Shown piece by piece: positions 1 to 7,574 of a stretch of 64,000 bases of DNA; the first letter of the stretch is position 1; the number at the start of each line of letters is the position of its first letter. This DNA is from Rugamonas rubra (GTDB taxonomy: Bacteria; Pseudomonadota; Gammaproteobacteria; Burkholderiales; Burkholderiaceae_D). The notes below the pieces were generated by a model. That model was not told where the DNA came from and made no database searches. It saw only the letters and a list, made by a program, of their open reading frames with translations. The translations under genes were made by a program, and so were the position numbers. The DNA is taken from the NCBI RefSeq assembly GCF_900114705.1, contig NZ_FOTW01000010.1, positions 124,001 to 188,000 of the forward strand. The letters are read 5' to 3'.

Positions 1-438
1 CACCTCGGAGACCCGTTCCGAGCCCTTGGTGATGACGATGAACTGCACCACCGTCAGGATCAGGAACACCACCAGGCCGACCACCAGGTTGCCGCCGACG
101 ACGAAGTTGCCGAAGGTCTCGACGATGTGGCCGGCGAAGCCCTCGAGCAGGATCAGCCGCGTGGTGGCGACCTCGATGGCGAGGCGGAACAGCGTGGTCA
201 GCAGCAGCACGGCGGGGAAGGTGGTGAAGGCGGTCGGGCCGGGCATGTACATCGACACCACCACCATCAGGCCGGCGGCGCACAGGTTGATGGCGATCAG
301 GATGTCGAGCAGCCAGACCGGCATCGGCAGCACCAGCATCAGCACGATGGCGATGACGACGCCGGCGGCGAACAGCTCGGCGCGGCGGGCCACGCGCGCC
401 GCCAGCCGGTTCAGGCGCAGCACCAGGGGCATCAGCAT
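1..438 (-). CDS. sctV: SctV, T3SS export gate protein (5' part; runs off the window edge)
   Basis: The first 146 codons of the SctV/HrcV/LcrD (FHIPEP) family are present; the rest lies beyond base 1. SctV forms the inner-membrane nonameric export gate that receives substrates from the sorting platform. Visible are an N-terminal basic segment, several hydrophobic helices and the family motif GNFVVGGNLVVGLVVF followed by QFIVITKGSERVSEV, which is nearly invariant in flagellar FlhA and injectisome SctV. The ATG at 438 overlaps the end of the preceding sctY-like gene by 7 nt, so the two are translationally coupled. Placement directly after the sctW and small chaperone-like genes supports SctV rather than FlhA. 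Function is certain; the C-terminal cytoplasmic domain cannot be checked. Confidence 0.95.
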   Translation of the reverse strand, partial: MLMPLVLRLNRLAARVARRAELFAAGVVIAIVLMLVLPMPVWLLDILIAINLCAAGLMVVVSMYMPGPTAFTTFPAVLLLTTLFRLAIEVATTRLILLEGFAGHIVETFGNFVVGGNLVVGLVVFLILTVVQFIVITKGSERVSEV

Positions 439-779
439 GGCGCGCCCTCGCCGCCGGCCGGGCCGGCGCGGCGGCGCAGCAGCGCGGCCCAGGCGGCCCA
501 GGCGGCGCCGTCGGCGCCGGCGCGCGCCTGCAGCGCCGCCAGCGAGCGCAGCGCCGCGCGCGCCTGCGGCGCCGCCGGCTCGAACAGCTCGATGGCGGCG
601 TAGGCGGCCATCCAGGCCAGCCGCGGCTCGTCCGGCCACAACGCCAGGCAGCCGCGCGCCAGCGCGTCGGCCGCCTGGTACTGGCCGACGCTGAGGTGGC
701 CCCAGACCAGGCCGATGGCCAGCGCCAGCTCGGCGGCGGCGCCGTCGCGCCGGCCGCCGCCGTGGACGCGGCCGCTCAT
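432..779 (-). CDS. SctY-like TPR chaperone (YscY position)
   Basis: A 115-residue Ala-rich, all-helical protein. Residues about 20-105 (GHLSVGQYQAADALARG, then LAWMAAYAAIELFEPA) read like the paired helices of a tetratricopeptide repeat. In Yersinia the order is yopN-tyeA-sycN-yscX-yscY-yscV, and YscY (about 114 aa) is a TPR chaperone that binds YscX and contacts the export gate SctV. Length, fold and position immediately before sctV match. Start ATG 779 overlaps the preceding stop (ATGA). Identification rests on position and fold more than on residue identity. A generic class II T3SS chaperone is the alternative. Confidence 0.55.
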   Translation of the reverse strand: MSGRVHGGGRRDGAAAELALAIGLVWGHLSVGQYQAADALARGCLALWPDEPRLAWMAAYAAIELFEPAAPQARAALRSLAALQARAGADGAAWAAWAALLRRRAGPAGGEGAPC

Positions 780-1213
780 GCCGGCTTGGCGCCGGCGCGC
801 CCGCACGCCAGCTCCGCCTCGCTCAGGCGCATCTGCTGCAGGCGCAGGCGCAGGCGCACCGCCTGCTCGAGCACCACGATGGCCGCCATGCAGTCGCCGC
901 GCCGCGCCGCCGCCAGGCCCAGCGAGTGCTCGACCAGGCGCTTCTGCAGCGCCCGCATGGCCGGCAGCGGGTCGCCGCACCAGGCCGCGCTGGCCACCGT
1001 CAGGGCCGGCCCGAGCAGCCGGGTCAGCGCGGCGGCGGCGCCCGGCGTGGCCGCGTCGGCGGCCGCCAGCGAGACGGCCGCCTGCTCCGGCGCCAGCTCG
1101 GCGCCGAGCACCTGGCGCGGCGCCAGCTGCGCCGCCAGGTTGTGGATCTCGCCGGCGTCGACGCCGGCGCCCCCCGCCTGGCGCGCGCCCAGGCCCGGGC
1201 CGACGGCGCTCAT
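776..1213 (-). CDS. Small T3SS protein in the SctX (YscX) position
   Basis: A 145-residue protein with an Ala/Gly-rich, probably unstructured N-terminus and a helical C-terminal half (MRALQKRLVEHSLGLAAA, then IVVLEQAVRLRLRLQQ). It lies between a chaperone-like gene and the sctY-like gene, with ATGA overlaps on both sides, exactly where yscX lies in Ysc-type clusters (YscX is about 122 aa). YscX is an early secreted component that pairs with YscY. I do not recognise a diagnostic motif, so the assignment is by synteny. It could equally be a dedicated chaperone or an unrelated accessory protein. Confidence 0.4.
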   Translation of the reverse strand: MSAVGPGLGARQAGGAGVDAGEIHNLAAQLAPRQVLGAELAPEQAAVSLAAADAATPGAAAALTRLLGPALTVASAAWCGDPLPAMRALQKRLVEHSLGLAAARRGDCMAAIVVLEQAVRLRLRLQQMRLSEAELACGRAGAKPA

Positions 1214-1545
1214 TGCAGCAGCTCCTCGGCCGCCGCCAGTTGCTCGTCCGACAGCGGCGCGGCGGCGCCGTCGAGCGCCGCCGGCGGCAGCCGGCGCAGC
1301 AGGTAGCAGCCGCCGTCGACGAACTGGGCCGGCAGCCAGTCGCCCAGGCGCGCCATGTCGCGCGCGCGCCGGCGCAGCAGCTCCTCGGCGCGCGGCCGGC
1401 CGGCCCGGCCGCCGCCCAGGCCGACGATGGCGCCGCCGGCCGGCAGCGGATAGACCAGCAGTTCCATGCCGTTGTCCAGCGTCTGGCTGGCCACGCCGCC
1501 CTCGCGCCGCGCGCTGCCGGCCAGTTGTCTCAACAAGTCTTCCAT
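1210..1545 (-). CDS. Probable small T3SS chaperone following sctW (SycN position)
   Basis: A 111-residue protein with alternating short strands and helices: MEDLLRQLAGSAR helix, a strand region around GMELLVYPLPAGGAIVGLGG, a basic helix, and a C-terminal acidic helix. That alpha/beta arrangement and size resemble class I T3SS chaperones, and in Ysc systems SycN sits at this place and binds the gatekeeper YopN. The ATG at 1545 has GGGAG nine bases upstream. It overlaps the next gene by ATGA. The function (escort of the SctW gatekeeper) is inferred from position; sequence identity to SycN is not evident by eye. Confidence 0.45.
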   Translation of the reverse strand: MEDLLRQLAGSARREGGVASQTLDNGMELLVYPLPAGGAIVGLGGGRAGRPRAEELLRRRARDMARLGDWLPAQFVDGGCYLLRRLPPAALDGAAAPLSDEQLAAAEELLQ

Positions 1546-1567
1546 GTTCGCTCCCGGTGGTGGTGGT

Positions 1568-2839
1568 TCATTCTTCGCGGCCCCGCTCGAACTGGCTGCG
1601 CCAGGCCCGCTCGCGCCGCTCGACGCTGGTCTCCATCAGCGGCATGCCCTTGTGGGTGCTGCTGACCTGCCTGCCCAGCTCGTCGAGCAGCTCGACGCGC
1701 TGGGCCATCTTGTCGAGCGGCCACAGCGTGGTCGGCAGCGTGCGCACCGCCTGCAGCACCTGGGTGTAGACGCGGTCGCGGGTGGCGGCGTCGGCGTGGC
1801 GCAGGTCGTGGATCTGCGCCACCACGCCGAGCGCCTTGGGGCGGCCCGCCTCGACCAGCGTCAACAGCGACTGCGTCATCGCCGCCGGGCTGGCCTTGGG
1901 CAGCACGCGCGCCTTGGCCACCAGGTCGCGGCGCAGCTCGACGGCGACGCGGAAGGTCGACTTGACCAGGCCGAAGGCGCCGGCGTCGGACATGCACAGC
2001 CACAGCCGCGGCGTCATGCCCTTGCTCTGCTCGGCGCGCAGCTCGGCCGACATCTTGGTGTGCAGGCCGGACAGGCCGCTGCTGAAGTTGGCCGCGCCGA
2101 AGCGCTGGAACAGCGCCTTCGACATCGCCAGCGGCGTCAGCGGCGAGTCGAAGGCGCCCTTGCCCTTGGCGCCGTACAGGAAGCGCAGCTCGCGCAGCGA
2201 GGCCGGCCGCGCCTCGCTGCCGCCGGCCATGCGCTGCATCGCCGCCGCCAGCTCCTCGCTGTCCTCCAGGCCGTGGCGGATCTCGTCGCGGTGCTGCTCC
2301 ATCAACTCGCCCAGCATGCCGCCCAGCTCGTCCTTGAGGCGGCGCTGGACGGCCGCCGGCAGCTGCTGCTGGTCGAGCTCGCACAGCGCGTTGTGCAGCA
2401 GCGCGTAGTGCTGCAGCGAGTCGTAGCTGGCCGCCAGCTCCTCGCTCAGCTTGCCCCGTCCGCCGTCGCGCAGCGCCGTCAGCGTGGCCAGCGCCGCCGT
2501 CCGCACCGGCTCGTCGTCCTCGTCCGGGTTCAGGTTGATGCGGGTCAGCTGCGTGCGCTGGGCGCCGCGCGGGCGCTGCTGCACGCCGGCCAGGCGCTGC
2601 TTCAGGTCGCGCCGCTTGGGCTGCGGCTGGCCGACGCCGGCCAGCTCGTCGAACACGGCGCTGGCGACCACGCGGCCGGCCTCGCCCGGCTCGGCGCGCG
2701 GCCGCGCCGGCGCCGCGCCGGGCGCGCCGGGCGCGGCGCCGGCACCCGGCCGCGGCGCCGCCTGGGCCGGCGCGGCCGGATGGTTGTCGTGCGGCGCGAA
2801 GGCCGCCGTTGGGTTGGGCTGGTAGGCGATCTCTCTCAT
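1568..2839 (-). CDS. sctW: SctW, T3SS gatekeeper (HrpJ/YopN-TyeA family)
   Basis: A 423-residue protein. SctW gatekeepers block premature effector export and control the switch from translocators to effectors at the export gate. The N-terminus to about residue 60 is Ala/Pro-rich, as expected for a secretion signal and chaperone-binding region. Residues about 110-420 are helical with typical gatekeeper segments (SEELAASYDSLQHYALLHNA; LRELRFLYGAKGKGAFDSPL; ALFQRFGAANFSSGL). The length is that of single-chain HrpJ-type proteins that include the TyeA part. It is the first gene of the unit running into sctV. An HrpL-type box ends only 6 nt before the chosen ATG, so the mRNA may be leaderless. No in-frame ATG follows for more than 100 codons, so the start is probably right. 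Confidence 0.85.
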   Translation of the reverse strand: MREIAYQPNPTAAFAPHDNHPAAPAQAAPRPGAGAAPGAPGAAPARPRAEPGEAGRVVASAVFDELAGVGQPQPKRRDLKQRLAGVQQRPRGAQRTQLTRINLNPDEDDEPVRTAALATLTALRDGGRGKLSEELAASYDSLQHYALLHNALCELDQQQLPAAVQRRLKDELGGMLGELMEQHRDEIRHGLEDSEELAAAMQRMAGGSEARPASLRELRFLYGAKGKGAFDSPLTPLAMSKALFQRFGAANFSSGLSGLHTKMSAELRAEQSKGMTPRLWLCMSDAGAFGLVKSTFRVAVELRRDLVAKARVLPKASPAAMTQSLLTLVEAGRPKALGVVAQIHDLRHADAATRDRVYTQVLQAVRTLPTTLWPLDKMAQRVELLDELGRQVSSTHKGMPLMETSVERRERAWRSQFERGREE

Positions 2840-2845
2840 GTCCGG

Positions 2846-2874
2846 TGAGTGGCGCCGGCGGCGCCGGCGGTTCC
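2846..2874 (-). promoter_or_regulatory. HrpL-type box for sctW operon
   Basis: Read on the minus strand: GGAACC, 16 bases, CCACTCA. This matches the HrpL ECF-sigma consensus GGAACC-N15/16-CCACNNA in full. The last A of the downstream element is at 2846 and the sctW ATG begins at 2839, leaving only six bases between them. The site is back-to-back with a second box at 2885-2912 that faces the other way. Confidence 0.85.
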
Positions 2875-2884
2875 CTGCCGCGAC

Positions 2885-2912
2885 GGAACCATGGCGCCGG
2901 CGCCGGCACTCA
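2885..2912 (+). promoter_or_regulatory. HrpL-type box for the six-repeat protein gene
   Basis: Plus strand: GGAACC, 15 bases, GCACTCA. It differs from the consensus only in the first base of the downstream element; the same G appears in the box at 11580-11607. The start codon at 2960 is 48 nt downstream, a normal leader length. Divergent with the sctW box. Confidence 0.75.
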
Positions 2913-2959
2913 ATGGAACGCCCGTCCGCGGGCGCCCCGCAGACCAACCAGGAGCATCC

Positions 2960-5215
2960 ATGACATCAGTGAGAACCGTCACCTACACCGCCACCGTCAC
3001 CGTCGAAGAGGACGAGGGGGCCGGCGGCCCCGATTGCCAGCACCACAAGCAGCGCTGCGCCGACGACGAGGACGGCGACAACGGCCCGCCGCGCCGTGGC
3101 GAGCGGCGCCCGCGCGGCGGCGACGACGCGATCGACGACCTGCCGCTGCCGAACCGGGTCAAGCGGGCGCTGCGCGAATGGCTGGGCGAGGAGCGCGGCC
3201 AGCACCACAAGAGGGAACGCCTGCCGTCGGCGGCCAGCGCCGGCGCCACCATCCGCGACTTCCAGAAATCGGCGCTGGGCGGCGCCAACCTCAGCTCGAA
3301 GCAGATGGACCAGATGGCGCGCACCGGCTACCTGACCAAGAACGACGGCAGCACCGTCGCCGTGCCGGCCGAGGTGCGGCAGGCCGCCAAGCGCTACATG
3401 GCCGAGGGCGGCAAGATGTTCAAGCAGCTCGAGTCGGCCAGCGACGGCAAGCACGACGGCCAACTCGGCACCGGCGACTACGACAACGCGCTGAAGGACG
3501 GCACGCTGGCGCCGCGCGACCGGCGCAGCGAGGTGGTCGGCTCCTGCCACGAATACGCGCTGCCCCCGGCGGGCAGGGCGGCCGAGACCATCAACCGCTT
3601 CCAGCACGACAAGCTGGGCGGCGCCATGCTGAGCTCGGAGCAGATGGACCAGATGGCCCGCACCGGCTACCTGAAGAAGGACGGCGGCGCCACCATCGCC
3701 GTGCCGCCCGAGGTGCAGGACGCCGCCAAGCGCTTCATGGCGCACGACGGCCGGCTGTTCAAGTCGGTCGAGTCGGCCAGCAACGGCAAGCACGACGGCA
3801 TGCTGGGCACCGGCGACTACTACCAGGCGCTCAAGCACGGCAAGCTGTCGCAGCACGGCGGGCGCTGCGACGGCGGCGTCGGCCGCGGCGACCAGCTGCT
3901 GCCCTCCTCGCCGCACGCGGCGCGCACCATCCACGACTTCCAGGACGAGCAGCTGAAGGGCGCCAACCTGAGCGCCGAACAGATGGACCAGATGGCGCGC
4001 ACCGGCTACCTGACCAAGAACGACGGCGGCACCGTCGCCGTGCCGGCCGAGGTGCAGGACGCCGCCAAGCGCTTCATGGCGCACGACGGCAAGCTGTTCA
4101 AGCAGCTCGAGGCGGCCAGCGACGGCCGGCACGACGGCCAGCTCGGCACCGGCGACTACGACAACGCGCTGAAGGACGGCATGCTGTCGCGCCACCGCCA
4201 CGAGCCCGACGTGGTGCTGCACCACGGCGAGTACCAGCTGCCCTCGGGCGGCGCCGCCGCCCACACCATCCGCGACTTCCAGCAGGAGGAGCTGAAGGGC
4301 GCCAACCTGAGCGTCGAGCAGATGGACCAGATGGCGCGCACCGGCTACCTGAAGAAGAACGACGGCAGCACCGTCACCGTGCCGGCCGAGGTGCAGGCGG
4401 CGGCGCAGCGCATGATGGCCGACGGCGGCGCGCTGTTCAAGCAGCTCGAGGCGGCCACCGACGGCCAGCACGACGGCCAGCTCGGCACCGGCGACTACGA
4501 CCACGCGCTGAAGGACGGCATGCTGTCGGCCAAGGGCGGCGACGCGGAGACGTTCTGCCGGCCGCGCGACTACCGGCTGCCGAGCGCCGCCAACGCGGCC
4601 CACGCGGTGCGCGACTTCCAGAACCAGCAGGGCGTCGCCCTGATGAGCAGCGAGCAGATGGACCAGATGGCGCGCACCGGCTACCTGACCAAGGACGACG
4701 GCAGCACCGTCGCCGTGCCGCCCGAGATGCAGGCCGCCGCCCAGCGCATGATGGCCGACGACGCCGCCCTGTTCAAGCAGCTCGAATCGGCCAGCGACGG
4801 CAAGCACGACGGCCGGCTCGGCACCGGCGACTACGACAACGCGCTGAAGGACGGCATGCTGTCGGCGCCGAGCGAGGAGAGCGAGGGCTACCAGCGGCCG
4901 GACGAGGACCACCTGCCGGGCCGCTCGCGCTCGGCCCTGGCGATCAGCGAGTTCCAGGACCGGACGCTGGGCGGCGCCATGCTCAGCAGCGAGCAGATGG
5001 ACCAGATGGCGCGCACCGGCTACCTGACCAAGGACGGCGGCGGCACCATCGCCGTGCCGCCCGAGGTGCAGGACGCGGCGCGCCGCTACATGGCCAACGG
5101 CGCCGAGCTGTTCAAGGAGATCGAGGCCTCGCAGACGGGCAGCCACGACGGCCTGCTGGCGATCAGCGACTACCGCCAGGCGCTCAAGGACGGCACGGTG
5201 TACGAGCTCTCCTAG
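2960..5215 (+). CDS. Six-repeat candidate T3SS-secreted protein with EF-hand-like loops
   Basis: A 751-residue protein. After a Thr/Val-rich start (MTSVRTVTYTATVTVEEDEG) and a charged linker to about residue 110 come six copies of a 113-residue unit, with QMDQMARTGYL at residues about 115, 228, 341, 454, 566 and 679. Each unit has a helix (AAKRFMAHDGKLFKQLE) followed by ASDGKHDGQLGTGDYDNALK. That loop has D1, D5, G6, L8 and D12 of an EF-hand, but Lys at position 3. Such 'DG.L...D' repeats recall the repeats in HrpF/NolX translocators and HrpK. It has no signal peptide or membrane segment, an HrpL-type box upstream and AGGAG before the ATG. I infer a T3SS substrate (effector, translocator or extracellular accessory protein); the specific activity is unknown. 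Confidence 0.7.
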   Translation: MTSVRTVTYTATVTVEEDEGAGGPDCQHHKQRCADDEDGDNGPPRRGERRPRGGDDAIDDLPLPNRVKRALREWLGEERGQHHKRERLPSAASAGATIRDFQKSALGGANLSSKQMDQMARTGYLTKNDGSTVAVPAEVRQAAKRYMAEGGKMFKQLESASDGKHDGQLGTGDYDNALKDGTLAPRDRRSEVVGSCHEYALPPAGRAAETINRFQHDKLGGAMLSSEQMDQMARTGYLKKDGGATIAVPPEVQDAAKRFMAHDGRLFKSVESASNGKHDGMLGTGDYYQALKHGKLSQHGGRCDGGVGRGDQLLPSSPHAARTIHDFQDEQLKGANLSAEQMDQMARTGYLTKNDGGTVAVPAEVQDAAKRFMAHDGKLFKQLEAASDGRHDGQLGTGDYDNALKDGMLSRHRHEPDVVLHHGEYQLPSGGAAAHTIRDFQQEELKGANLSVEQMDQMARTGYLKKNDGSTVTVPAEVQAAAQRMMADGGALFKQLEAATDGQHDGQLGTGDYDHALKDGMLSAKGGDAETFCRPRDYRLPSAANAAHAVRDFQNQQGVALMSSEQMDQMARTGYLTKDDGSTVAVPPEMQAAAQRMMADDAALFKQLESASDGKHDGRLGTGDYDNALKDGMLSAPSEESEGYQRPDEDHLPGRSRSALAISEFQDRTLGGAMLSSEQMDQMARTGYLTKDGGGTIAVPPEVQDAARRYMANGAELFKEIEASQTGSHDGLLAISDYRQALKDGTVYELS
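3302..5200 (+). repeat. Six tandem ~339-bp coding repeats
   Basis: The codons for QMDQMARTGYL begin at 3302, 3641, 3980, 4319, 4655 and 4994, spacings of 339, 339, 339, 336 and 339 bp. Copies 1-5 are nearly interchangeable in the second half. Copy 6 diverges in the EF-hand-like loop (TGSHDGLLAISDY). The DNA is similar enough between copies for recombination to change copy number. Confidence 0.9.
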
Positions 5216-5239
5216 GCGTCGCGGCGGCGCCGCCGCCCG

Positions 5240-5273
5240 ATCCGGCCCGGCCCGCGCCCGGCCGGATTTTTTT
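5240..5273 (+). terminator. Intrinsic terminator after the repeat gene
   Basis: An inverted repeat ATCCGGCC (5240-5247) / GGCCGGAT (5260-5267) with a GC-rich loop, followed by seven Ts (5267-5273). It lies 25 bp after the stop of the plus-strand gene. Confidence 0.8.
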
Positions 5274-5298
5274 CGTCCGCCGGCGCCGCGGCGCGACG

Positions 5299-5336
5299 AA
5301 AAAATGCCGGCGGCACCTCGCGGTGCCGCCGGCATT
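5299..5336 (-). terminator. Intrinsic terminator ending the sctC unit
   Basis: A perfect 15-bp stem (5303-5317 with 5322-5336) around a TCGC loop. On the minus strand it is followed by TTTTTT (5299-5304). It is placed after the 40-codon ORF that follows sctC, so it ends that minus-strand transcript and faces the terminator of the converging repeat gene. Confidence 0.8.
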
Positions 5337-5383
5337 GCCTGCTCAAGCGGGCGACGGGGCCCAGGGCGCTAGGCGCCCCGGGG

Positions 5384-5506
5384 CTATTTCACGTCGGCGG
5401 AGTCGCCCTTCTCCTGCTTTTTCTTCTTGTCGACATGCTCGGCGACGTTGAGGGCGATGTCGACGAGGGGCTTGGCGATGGCGAGCATGGCTGGCACTGG
5501 CATCAT
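5384..5506 (-). CDS. Forty-residue basic protein downstream of sctC
   Basis: A 40-codon ORF (MMPVPAMLAIAKPLVDIALN, then a Lys-rich tail HVDKKKKQEKGDS). AGGAGA lies five bases before the first ATG, and the terminator at 5299-5336 follows, so it looks like a genuine last gene of the sctC unit. It has a short amphipathic or hydrophobic N-terminal helix and a highly charged C-terminus, no lipobox and no Cys. In Pseudomonas syringae the hrcC gene is followed by the small genes hrpT and hrpV; this ORF occupies that place but resembles neither as far as I can see. Function unknown. Confidence 0.55.
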   Translation of the reverse strand: MMPVPAMLAIAKPLVDIALNVAEHVDKKKKQEKGDSADVK

Positions 5507-5609
5507 GGTGTTCTCCTATGGCTGTGGGTGACGCTCGGTAGTGAGCATAGATGAGTCATCGGCGCACGCCGTTTGTTCCAGGCGCCGAAGAATTTCGCCG
5601 CGCCGGCCG

Positions 5610-7574
5610 CTACGCCGCCGGCGGCCACACCGCCCTGGCCCGCTTGCACTTGGCCTTGCGCGGACGCGGCGCCGCCTCCTCCTGCAGCACCACCGACGCC
5701 GCGCCGGTGGCCAGCTTGGCGGCGATGGCGGCGGCCTGCTCGCGCTCCTGCGCGCTCGGCTCCGGCGCCGCCTTGGGCTGCTCCTCGGCCGTCTTGCGCG
5801 GCGCCTCCCTCTGCGCCTCGCGCTGTGCCTCGCGCTGCTCCTCCAGCGCCACCCGGCGCGCCAGCCTGGCGGCACGCGAGCGCTCCAGCGCCGTCGCCGC
5901 GCCGGTGGTGCCGGACAGGCGCGGCGTGATCAGGAACAGCCGCTCGCGGCTGCTGTGCGCCGTCTTCTCGCTGCGGAACAGCTTGCCGAACAGCGGAATG
6001 TCGCCCAACAGCGGGGTCTTCTGCGTGCTGCTCGACACCGACTCGGCGTGGTAGCCGCCTATCATCAGCGTGTGCTGCAGGTCGACGATGGCCTGGGTGC
6101 TGATCGTCGAGCGCGTGACGTTGCTCTTCAACGCGACGTCGCCCAGCGCGCCGTCCTCGATGTCGACCTCCAGCCGCACCCGCGTGGCGTCGCCCTCGCG
6201 CACGATGCGCGGCACCACGCGCAGCATGGTGCCGGCGGTGACGTTGGCCAGGTCGGCGACGCGCTCGCCGACCAGCGGCACGTAGGCGGTCTGGTTCAGG
6301 TCCAGCACGGCGGCCACGTTGTCGAGCGTCAGCACGGTCGGCTTCGCCAGCACCCGCGCCTGGCCGTCGCTCTCGAGCGCCTTCAGGCGGGCGTAGAAGC
6401 GCGCCGCGTTGCTGATCAACAGGGTGGCGCCGGGGATCGGCAGGTCGATGCCCTTCGAATCGGCGCCGCTGCTGTTGATCGTGCTGACGACGTTGCCGCT
6501 GCGCACGCCCCACTCGGCGCCCAGCTCGGACAGCTTGCTGCGCTCGATGTCGACGATCAGCGCCTCGATCTCGATCTGCTGCGGCTCGATGTCGAGCTGG
6601 GCGATCAGGTTCTTGTACATCTCGTGCTTGTTGACGCTGTCGTAGATCATGATCGCGTTGAGCGAGGGGTCGGCCTCGATGCGGGCGCGCTCCTCCGCCG
6701 GCGCCGCCTGGCCGCGCGCCGGCCGCTCGCGTTCGCGCTCGGCCTCGTCGGCGTCGCCGTCGCGCTGGCCGCGCTCGCGCTGCGCCCGCTCGCCCTGCGC
6801 CAGCATGCTGTTGCCCACCTCGTGGGCGCCGCCGCGCCCGCCCTTGTCCAGGCGCGAGCGCTTGACGCTGGCCGCGTCGAAGCGGCCGCGCAGGTCGACC
6901 AGCTTCTCGCCCGAGGCGGGGCCGTACAGCAGGTTGTTCAGGATGGTCTTGACGCCGGGGATGGTCTCGGCCTGGCCCCGGCTGGTGATGACGCGGTCGT
7001 TGGCGCTGGCGTACTTCAGGCGGAACACCATGATCTGCCGGCCCTTCTGGCGCGCCTTGCCCTCCTCCGGCAGCAGCACGTCGCGCACCAGGTTGACGTA
7101 GGCGCGCGGGCCGCTGACGATCACCGTGCCCTCGTCGGGCAGCTCGCCCCAGCCGAAGCGGCTGTCGAACAGGCCCAGGCCGATCAGCGCCTCCTTGGCG
7201 TCCTGCACCGCGTCCTCGCCGATCTCCAGCCGCTTCGAGGCGTTCTCGTCGCGCGGCACGACGTACAGCGTGTCGTTGTAGACGAACCAGCGGAAGCGGT
7301 ACTGCTGCATCATGTGGTCGAGGAAGCCGGCGCCGCTGTCGGCCTTCAGGCGGCCCTTGACGGCCGCCGCGCCGTTGGCGCTGACGGCCACGCGCACGCC
7401 GTAGACGCGGCCGAACTCCTCGAGCACCTCGCTCAGCTTCATGCCGTTGGCGTCGATCGAGAAGCCGCTGTCCTTCCAGCCGGCCGGCGTGGCGGCGCCG
7501 GCCGGCGCGCCGCACAGCAGCAGCGCCGCCGCCAGCGCGGCCGCCAGGCGGCGCCAGGGCGCCGCGCCGCTCAT
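5610..7574 (-). CDS. sctC: SctC, T3SS outer-membrane secretin
   Basis: A 654-residue secretin that forms the outer-membrane ring of the injectisome. The start at 7574 overlaps the previous stop (ATGA) and gives a Sec signal peptide (LAAALAAALLLCGAPAGAA). N0/N1 modules follow (FSIDANGMKLSEVLEEFGRV; RWFVYNDTLYVVP). After a Lys/Arg/Glu-rich insertion at about residues 255-300 comes the secretin core with EIEALIVDIERSKLSELGAEWG, ARVLAKPTVLTLDNVAAV and LLGDIPLFGKLFRSEKTAHS, all hallmarks of the family. The C-terminal 130 residues are Arg/Glu/Ala-rich and longer than in typical SctC. It is preceded by hrpF/hrpG-like genes as in Hrp1 clusters. A dedicated pilotin is not visible nearby. Confidence 0.95.
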   Translation of the reverse strand: MSGAAPWRRLAAALAAALLLCGAPAGAATPAGWKDSGFSIDANGMKLSEVLEEFGRVYGVRVAVSANGAAAVKGRLKADSGAGFLDHMMQQYRFRWFVYNDTLYVVPRDENASKRLEIGEDAVQDAKEALIGLGLFDSRFGWGELPDEGTVIVSGPRAYVNLVRDVLLPEEGKARQKGRQIMVFRLKYASANDRVITSRGQAETIPGVKTILNNLLYGPASGEKLVDLRGRFDAASVKRSRLDKGGRGGAHEVGNSMLAQGERAQRERGQRDGDADEAERERERPARGQAAPAEERARIEADPSLNAIMIYDSVNKHEMYKNLIAQLDIEPQQIEIEALIVDIERSKLSELGAEWGVRSGNVVSTINSSGADSKGIDLPIPGATLLISNAARFYARLKALESDGQARVLAKPTVLTLDNVAAVLDLNQTAYVPLVGERVADLANVTAGTMLRVVPRIVREGDATRVRLEVDIEDGALGDVALKSNVTRSTISTQAIVDLQHTLMIGGYHAESVSSSTQKTPLLGDIPLFGKLFRSEKTAHSSRERLFLITPRLSGTTGAATALERSRAARLARRVALEEQREAQREAQREAPRKTAEEQPKAAPEPSAQEREQAAAIAAKLATGAASVVLQEEAAPRPRKAKCKRARAVWPPAA

